The notes beneath the pieces are model-generated. The model saw only the letters and a list, made by a program, of their open reading frames with translations, did no database searches and was not told the origin of the DNA. A stretch of DNA of 10,565 nt from an uncultured Muribaculum sp. (lineage in GTDB: Bacteria; Bacteroidota; Bacteroidia; Bacteroidales; Muribaculaceae). Where the stretch lies: contig NZ_CAJTYX010000061.1 of the NCBI RefSeq assembly GCF_910583865.1, positions 1 through 10,565 of the forward strand, given 5' to 3'. Below, in pieces: positions 6,836 through 10,565 of this stretch (position 1 is the stretch's first letter; each line of letters starts with the position of its first letter). The translations under genes were made by a program, and so were the position numbers.

Positions 6836-7069
6836 CGAATTTTTCAAATGACTGCTACGGCTTTAGCAAACTTTGTCAAATTTTTATAGATGACAAGAGG
6901 CCAACGGATAATCAGCGGGGATAAATATCACGCAGGGAGCACACAGAGATAGATATTACATCGGGTAGAAAGGAGATGGTAATCCCTGTGCACTCCATGT
7001 GCTCTGTGCGAGTTTTCAGGAGGGGAAATGCAACAATCGCAATCCGTCAATATGCCGGATACACGCAAT
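6836..7069. other. Gene-free intergenic stretch with CACAGAG/CTCTGTG repeat
   Basis: From the eno start (6771) to the rplQ stop (7158) there are 386 bp with no credible gene. The part nearest eno is A/T-rich promoter DNA. Between about 6930 and 7015 the sequence has a distinct composition with reiterated GCAC, CACAGAG and CTGTG words. CACAGAG (6942-6948) and CTCTGTG (7002-7008) form a 7-bp inverted repeat, and CAGGG (6933-6937) recurs inverted as CCCTG near 6984-6988. This may be a degenerate interspersed repeat element, but I cannot test copy number. The remainder (7016-7069) shows nothing recognisable before the terminator. Confidence 0.4.
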
Positions 7070-7122
7070 AAACCGATTATGGCGGTGTGCCGGAATCATC
7101 GACACATCGCCATAATCGGTTT
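7070..7122 (-). terminator. Rho-independent terminator of the rpsM-rplQ operon
   Basis: AAACCGATTATGGCG (7070-7084) is a perfect 15-bp match to CGCCATAATCGGTTT (7108-7122). One G-U pair and four further pairs extend it to about 20 bp around a 13-nt loop. On the minus strand the stem ends in GGTTTATT, a short U tract. It lies 36 bp beyond the rplQ stop and ends the alpha operon. Confidence 0.85.
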
Positions 7123-7157
7123 TATATCGGCTGACATGCAGTCAGCAGGTAGACGGC

Positions 7158-7658
7158 TTACTCGGCTGCTTCCTCTGCCTTGGGGGCTTCGGTTGCGGGA
7201 GCCTCGGCAGCGGGTGCTTCGGCTGCCTTCTCGGCTGAGCCTTTGCGGCTGCGGCGGGTGCGTCCTGCCTTCTTGGCGCCGGGCTGCTTCATCATGTTTT
7301 CGTCGTAGTCTACGAGTTCGATGAAGCAAGTCTTGGCGTTGTCGCCGAGACGGTTGCCGGTCTTGATGATGCGGGTGTAGCCACCGTTGCGGTCGGCGAT
7401 CTTCTGTGCGATCTCGCGGAACAGCTCTGTGACAGCATATTTGTTCTGCAGGTGGGAGAACACCAGACGGCGGTTGGGGGTGTTGTCCTCCTTGGCGCGG
7501 TTGATGAGTGGCTCGGCATACATGCGGAGGGCCTTCGCCTTTGCAAGCGTGGTGAATATGCGCTTGTGCATGATGAGCGAGATGGTCATGTTGGCGAGCA
7601 GGGCATCGCGGTGAGCCTTCTTGCGACCGAGGTGGTTGAAGGATTTATTATGTCTCAT
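7158..7658 (-). CDS. rplQ: Ribosomal protein L17 (bL17) with extended C-terminal tail
   Basis: bL17 is a 50S protein near the exit-tunnel region. Residues 1-120 form the conserved domain, starting MRHNKSFNHLGRKKAHRDAL and ending in the TCFIELVDYD strand typical of the family. The protein is 166 residues, against about 115-130 for most bacteria. The extra part is a basic patch (about 124-140, KKAGRTRRSRKG) followed by an Ala/Pro/Glu tail with repeated AEAP units (about 141-166). Such tails occur in other Bacteroidetes L17 proteins. The gene follows rpoA with a 7-bp gap, the usual order at the end of the alpha operon, and is closed by the hairpin at 7070-7122. Confidence 0.97.
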   Translation of the reverse strand: MRHNKSFNHLGRKKAHRDALLANMTISLIMHKRIFTTLAKAKALRMYAEPLINRAKEDNTPNRRLVFSHLQNKYAVTELFREIAQKIADRNGGYTRIIKTGNRLGDNAKTCFIELVDYDENMMKQPGAKKAGRTRRSRKGSAEKAAEAPAAEAPATEAPKAEEAAE

Positions 7659-7665
7659 CGTTTAA

Positions 7666-8658
7666 TTAATCTTTGTCTAATTTGTACTTTGAAATATCCA
7701 TGCCGAACGACAGGTTGAGGCTTGCAAGCAGCTCGTCAAGCTCGGTAAGGGATTTCTTACCGAAGTTGCGGAACTTCAGGAGGTCGGTCTTGTTGAATAC
7801 GACAAGCTCGCCAAGTGTCTCTACCTCTGCGGTCTTTAAGCAATTGAGCGCACGCACCGAGAGATCCATGTCGGTAAGCTTCGACTTGAGGAGCTGGCGC
7901 ATGCGCAGTACCTCTTCGTCAAACTCTTCGTTGTTGTCGGTCTCGGTGGTTTCAAGAGTTATCTTCTCGTCGGAGAAGAGCATGAAATGATAGATCAGAA
8001 TCTTGGCGGCTTCCTTAAGGGCGTCCTTTGGAAGTATGGAGCCGTTGGTGGTAATCTCGATGATGAGTGTCTCGTAGTCGGTCTTTTGGTCTACGCGGAA
8101 GTTCTCTACGGTGTACTTTACGTTTTTGATCGGAGTATATATAGAGTCAATCGCAATCACATCGATGGGGTCGCCGGGGTTTGCATTTTCCTCGGCAGGC
8201 ACCCAGCCACGGCCCTTGTTGATTGTAAGCTCGAGCTGAAAACTTGCATCGGGATCCAAATGACAAATGACCTGGTCGGGATTGAGGACCTCGAATCCCG
8301 TGAGCGCCTTGCCAATGTCACCGGCCTTGAACACCTCCTGCCCTGACACGGTGATGGTAGCCTTTTCGTCCTCGACATCTTCTACGGTCTGCTTCAGGTC
8401 GACCTTCTTTAGATTGAGGATGATGTTGGTCACGTCCTCCTTCACTCCGGGGATAGTGTCGAATTCATGCTTTACGCCATCAATGCGGATCGAGGAAATG
8501 GCAAAGCCTTCGAGAGAGCTCAGGAGGATGCGGCGCAGCGCGTTTCCCACCGTGATACCATAACCCGGCTCCAATGGCTTGAACTCAAACTTACCGAAGT
8601 GGTTGTCGGCTTCCAACATGACAACTTTGTCAGGTTTCTGAAATGCTAAAATAGCCAT
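7666..8658 (-). CDS. rpoA: RNA polymerase alpha subunit
   Basis: Alpha dimerises to nucleate RNA polymerase assembly and contacts upstream promoter DNA and activators. The 330-residue length is normal. The N-terminal domain carries the assembly motif GYGITVGNALRRILLSSLEG (about 32-51) and the GVKEDVTNIILNLK block. The C-terminal DNA-binding domain begins near residue 255 and includes DLSVRALNCLK (265-275), with Arg269 and Asn272 matching the DNA-contact residues of the E. coli domain, and the helix-hairpin-helix-like KFRNFGKKSL. An acidic linker (DNNEEFDEE) joins the two. It lies 20 bp after rpsD and 7 bp before rplQ, the standard operon order. Confidence 0.98.
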   Translation of the reverse strand: MAILAFQKPDKVVMLEADNHFGKFEFKPLEPGYGITVGNALRRILLSSLEGFAISSIRIDGVKHEFDTIPGVKEDVTNIILNLKKVDLKQTVEDVEDEKATITVSGQEVFKAGDIGKALTGFEVLNPDQVICHLDPDASFQLELTINKGRGWVPAEENANPGDPIDVIAIDSIYTPIKNVKYTVENFRVDQKTDYETLIIEITTNGSILPKDALKEAAKILIYHFMLFSDEKITLETTETDNNEEFDEEVLRMRQLLKSKLTDMDLSVRALNCLKTAEVETLGELVVFNKTDLLKFRNFGKKSLTELDELLASLNLSFGMDISKYKLDKD

Positions 8659-8678
8659 GGATCTATTGTTTGGAATGA

Positions 8679-9284
8679 TTACTTGGAATACAACTCGACG
8701 ATAAGCTGCTCCTTGATGTTTTCAGGGATGTCCTCGCGTGTGGGGATGTGCAGGAGCTTGCCTGCCTTGAGTGATTCGTCCCACTCGAGCCAGGGGTACT
8801 TGCTGTGGTTGAATCCTGCGAGGGCGTCGGCTATCACTTCGAGCGACTTGCTGCGTTCGCGCACGCCTACCACGTCGCCGGGCTTCACCTCGTAGGAGGC
8901 GATGTTGACAACGGCGCCGTTGACGGTGATGTGGCGATGGAGCACAAGCTGACGGGCGGCAGCACGCGTAGGTGCTATGCCCAGACGATAGACAACGTTG
9001 TCGAGACGCGACTCGAGGAGCTGAAGCAGAATCTCGCCGGTGATACCTTTCTTGCGTGCAGCCTTGTTGAAGAGGTTGTGGAACTGCTTCTCAAGAACGC
9101 CGTAGGTGTATTTAGCCTTCTGCTTCTCGCGGAGCTGTACGCCATACTCGCTGCTTTTGCGGCGCTTGTTGATGCCGTGCTGGCCCGGGGGGTAGTTCTT
9201 TTTCGAAAGAACTTTGTCAGCACCGAAAATAGGCTCACCGAATTTGCGGGCGATTTTAGTTTTTGGTCCGGTATATCTTGCCAT
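8679..9284 (-). CDS. rpsD: Ribosomal protein S4 (uS4)
   Basis: uS4 is a primary 16S rRNA-binding protein of the 30S body and, in many bacteria, a translational repressor of its own operon. The product is 201 residues, beginning MARYTGPKTKIARKFGEP. The S4 RNA-binding domain spans about residues 92-150 (SRLDNVVYRLG, then TRAAARQLVLHRHITVNG). The four zinc-binding cysteines found in some S4 proteins are absent, so this is the zinc-free form. The C-terminus IPENIKEQLIVELYSK is typical. Unlike its neighbours it is preceded by a 175-nt untranslated gap after rpsK with strong folding potential (leader at 9310-9426), which suggests it has its own translational control. Confidence 0.98.
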   Translation of the reverse strand: MARYTGPKTKIARKFGEPIFGADKVLSKKNYPPGQHGINKRRKSSEYGVQLREKQKAKYTYGVLEKQFHNLFNKAARKKGITGEILLQLLESRLDNVVYRLGIAPTRAAARQLVLHRHITVNGAVVNIASYEVKPGDVVGVRERSKSLEVIADALAGFNHSKYPWLEWDESLKAGKLLHIPTREDIPENIKEQLIVELYSK

Positions 9285-9309
9285 TTTGTTTAGTCGGAAA
9301 TTGATGGGA

Positions 9310-9426
9310 AAGGGTAACGACCGATGTGCATGGTAGTGCAGCCGCGACTACAGAGAGGTGATGAAAAATGTAGTCTATTCACGTCCCGTGCCATGTCGGC
9401 CTGTCGGATTCCCTTAGTTGAATAGA
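9310..9426 (-). ncRNA. Candidate structured 5' leader of rpsD (possible S4-binding pseudoknot)
   Basis: The 175-nt gap between rpsK and rpsD (9285-9459) has no gene. In RNA order, segment a UCUAUUCA (9426-9419) matches a' UGAAUAGA (9381-9374). Segment b AAGGG (9415-9411) matches b' CCCUU (9314-9310). Segment c CCGACAUGG (9399-9391) matches c' CCAUG-caca-UCGG (9333-9321). Hairpin d GACUACA (9375-9369) pairs with d' UGUAGUC (9352-9346). Helices b, c and d nest, while a-a' crosses b and c, giving a pseudoknot or two alternative folds. The folded region ends about 26 nt before the rpsD start codon. The pairings are seen directly; S4 binding is inferred from the family's known autoregulation. Confidence 0.5.
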
Positions 9427-9459
9427 ATGTAAGTGAAAGTAGAGTTCGGTTCCGGTTGC

Positions 9460-9849
9460 TTATACGCGACGGCGCTTGGGAGGACGGCATCCGTTGTGGG
9501 GCAGCGGTGTGACGTCGATGATCTCTGTCACTTCGATGCCTGCACCGTGGATGGTGCGGATTGCCGATTCGCGGCCGTTGCCCGGACCTTTGACGTAGGC
9601 CTTTACCTTGCGGAGACCCAGGTCGTAGGCGACCTTTGCACAATCCTGTGCCGCCATCTGGGCAGCATAAGGAGTATTCTTTTTTGAGCCACGGAAGCCC
9701 ATTTTACCTGCGCTCGACCATGAGATCACCTGACCTTCGGAGTTGGCTAAGCACACGATAATGTTGTTGAAAGAGGAGTGAACATGAAGCTGGCCGTTGG
9801 CGTCAACCTTGACGTTTCTCTTCTTTGCTGCGACTGTCTTTTTTGCCAT
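9460..9849 (-). CDS. rpsK: Ribosomal protein S11 (uS11)
   Basis: uS11 sits on the 30S platform beside the mRNA path. The product is 129 residues. It contains the conserved HVHSSFNNIIV block, SSAGKMGFRGSKKNTPYAAQ, and the family C-terminal signature IDVTPLPHNGCRPPKRRRV, complete to the last residue. The N-terminus MAKKTVAAKKRNVKV is lysine-rich as usual in Bacteroidetes. It starts 9 bp after rpsM and is followed by the long untranslated gap before rpsD. Confidence 0.98.
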   Translation of the reverse strand: MAKKTVAAKKRNVKVDANGQLHVHSSFNNIIVCLANSEGQVISWSSAGKMGFRGSKKNTPYAAQMAAQDCAKVAYDLGLRKVKAYVKGPGNGRESAIRTIHGAGIEVTEIIDVTPLPHNGCRPPKRRRV

Positions 9850-9858
9850 ACTATATTA

Positions 9859-10239
9859 TTATTTTGTAGCTTTCTTCTTGTTGGCAACGGTCTTTTTGCG
9901 ACCCTTGCGTGTACGGGCGTTGTTCTTTGTGCTCTGACCGCGGACGGGGAGACCGTTGCGGTGACGGATTCCTCGGTAGCAGCCGATATCCATCAGGCGC
10001 TTGATATTGAGCTGGATCTCGCTGCGGAGGTCACCCTCCACCTTATAGTCGCGGCCGATTACCTCGCGGACGGCTGCGGCCTGGGCATCGGTCCAGTCCA
10101 TAACTTTTGTATTTACATCGACTCCGGCCTTTTCAAGGATGGACTTGGCGGCGCTGCGTCCGATGCCGAAGATATAAGTCAAGGCTATTTCACCTCTTTT
10201 GTTCTGGGGGAGGTCGACTCCCACGATTCTAACTGCCAT
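9859..10239 (-). CDS. rpsM: Ribosomal protein S13 (uS13)
   Basis: uS13 lies in the 30S head and contacts the 50S subunit and P-site tRNA. The product is 126 residues. It opens MAVRIVGVDLPQNKRGEIALTYIFGIG, has the helical bundle to about residue 85, and carries the tRNA-facing tail CYRGIRHRNGLPVRGQSTKNNARTRKG (87-113) followed by a lysine-rich end. It is 9 bp upstream of rpsK. A TAACTTTG box just upstream (10261-10268) may allow transcription separately from rpmJ and infA. Confidence 0.98.
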   Translation of the reverse strand: MAVRIVGVDLPQNKRGEIALTYIFGIGRSAAKSILEKAGVDVNTKVMDWTDAQAAAVREVIGRDYKVEGDLRSEIQLNIKRLMDIGCYRGIRHRNGLPVRGQSTKNNARTRKGRKKTVANKKKATK

Positions 10240-10260
10240 ATTGATTGACTAAATTTTCTG

Positions 10261-10268
10261 CAAAGTTA
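10261..10268 (-). promoter_or_regulatory. Possible internal promoter box ahead of rpsM
   Basis: On the minus strand TAACTTTG matches TAnnTTTG and lies 21 bp before the rpsM start codon at 10239, in the A/T-rich spacer after rpmJ. It is identical to the -7 box at 45-52. No TTTG is found 19-21 nt upstream, where the rpmJ coding sequence lies. It could add transcription of the alpha-operon part of the ribosomal cluster. Confidence 0.4.
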
Positions 10269-10274
10269 CAAAAT

Positions 10275-10391
10275 TTATCCCTGACGCTGCTTGTACTTCG
10301 GATTTTTCTTGTTAATCACGTACAGACGTCCTTTGCGGCGCACGATCTTGCTGTCGGGAGTGCGCTTTTTGATTGATGCTCTAACTTTCAT
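10275..10391 (-). CDS. rpmJ: Ribosomal protein L36 (bL36), cysteine-free form
   Basis: This 38-residue gene begins MKVRASIKKRTPDSKIVRR and ends NPKYKQRQG. It is a small 50S protein. The zinc-binding form of L36 carries a Cys-Cys-Cys-His set; here there are no cysteines at all, with serine at residue 14 in the PDSK segment, so it is the zinc-independent form. The position between infA and rpsM is the usual Bacteroidetes order, with 15 bp to infA and 35 bp to rpsM. The -7 box of the possible rpsM promoter lies in that second spacer. Confidence 0.96.
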   Translation of the reverse strand: MKVRASIKKRTPDSKIVRRKGRLYVINKKNPKYKQRQG

Positions 10392-10406
10392 TTTTATCTT
10401 GTTTGT

Positions 10407-10565
10407 TTATTTGTATCGGAATGCTATCCTGCCTTTCGACAGGTCGTAGGGCGACATCTCCACCCTCACCTTGTCGCCGGGTAGGATGCGGATGTAGTGC
10501 ATGCGCATCTTTCCGGAGATGTGGGCGGTGATTTCGTGGCCGTTCTCAAGCTCGACGCGGAACAT
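10407..10565 (-). CDS. infA: Translation initiation factor IF-1, 3' part (cut by window edge)
   Basis: The last 52 codons of infA are present, reading MFRVELENGHEITAHISGKM through to the end SKGRIAFRYK and the stop. IF-1 is an OB-fold protein of about 72 residues that occupies the 30S A site during initiation. About 20 N-terminal residues lie beyond the right edge, so the methionine at the edge is internal, not the start. HISGKMRMHYIRILPGDKVRVEMSPYDLSKGRI matches the family strands. It is followed 15 bp later by rpmJ. Confidence 0.95.
   Translation of the reverse strand: MFRVELENGHEITAHISGKMRMHYIRILPGDKVRVEMSPYDLSKGRIAFRYK

Noticed and set aside
7028..7324. Small plus-strand frame over the terminator and rplQ 3' end
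   Set aside because: It runs through the 20-bp terminator stem and the antisense of the L17 tail, and has no coding character.

Overview
The window looks like chromosomal DNA of a Bacteroidota bacterium, probably order Bacteroidales. Three things support this. Promoter-like boxes match the Bacteroidetes -7 consensus TAnnTTTG. Starts lack convincing Shine-Dalgarno sites. The ribosomal proteins are of Bacteroidales type: S4 without zinc cysteines, a cysteine-free L36, and L17 with a long Ala/Pro/Glu tail. The fairly high GC content and the gene order would fit a Muribaculaceae-like lineage, but I cannot fix the family from this sequence alone.

Left part (1-5454), mostly plus strand. A probable divergent promoter fires off the left edge. 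It is followed by a promoter with a palindrome beside it and then four collinear genes. These encode an exported DUF1460 (NlpC/P60-like amidase fold) protein, a two-domain LicC-like cytidylyltransferase fused to a CobD-like PLP enzyme, a divergent ornithine cyclodeaminase/mu-crystallin family protein, and a Wzx-type polysaccharide flippase. The last three are almost contiguous (gaps of 4 and 13 bp) and look like one transcription unit. My working hypothesis is that the fusion makes and CDP-activates a small phospho-amine, possibly phosphoethanolamine from phosphoserine. That group would decorate a surface glycan or lipid moved by the flippase. The sequence supports the domain identities; the pathway is inference. 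The unit ends at a strong hairpin shared with the convergent enolase gene.

Right part (5476-10565), all minus strand. Enolase (eno) has its own promoter. A gene-free stretch of about 390 bp follows, containing a short CACAGAG/CTCTGTG repeat and a 20-bp terminator stem. Beyond it is the end of the spc/alpha ribosomal region, transcribed right to left: infA (cut by the window edge), rpmJ, rpsM, rpsK, rpsD, rpoA, rplQ. Spacing is tight except for a 175-nt gap before rpsD. This gap has nested and crossing complementary segments, as expected for a pseudoknotted S4 autoregulatory leader. A TAACTTTG box between rpmJ and rpsM may be an internal promoter.

The housekeeping half is ordinary apart from the rpsD leader and perhaps the rpsM promoter. 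The points most worth a second look are the cytidylyltransferase-CobD fusion with its divergent OCD partner and the rpsD leader.
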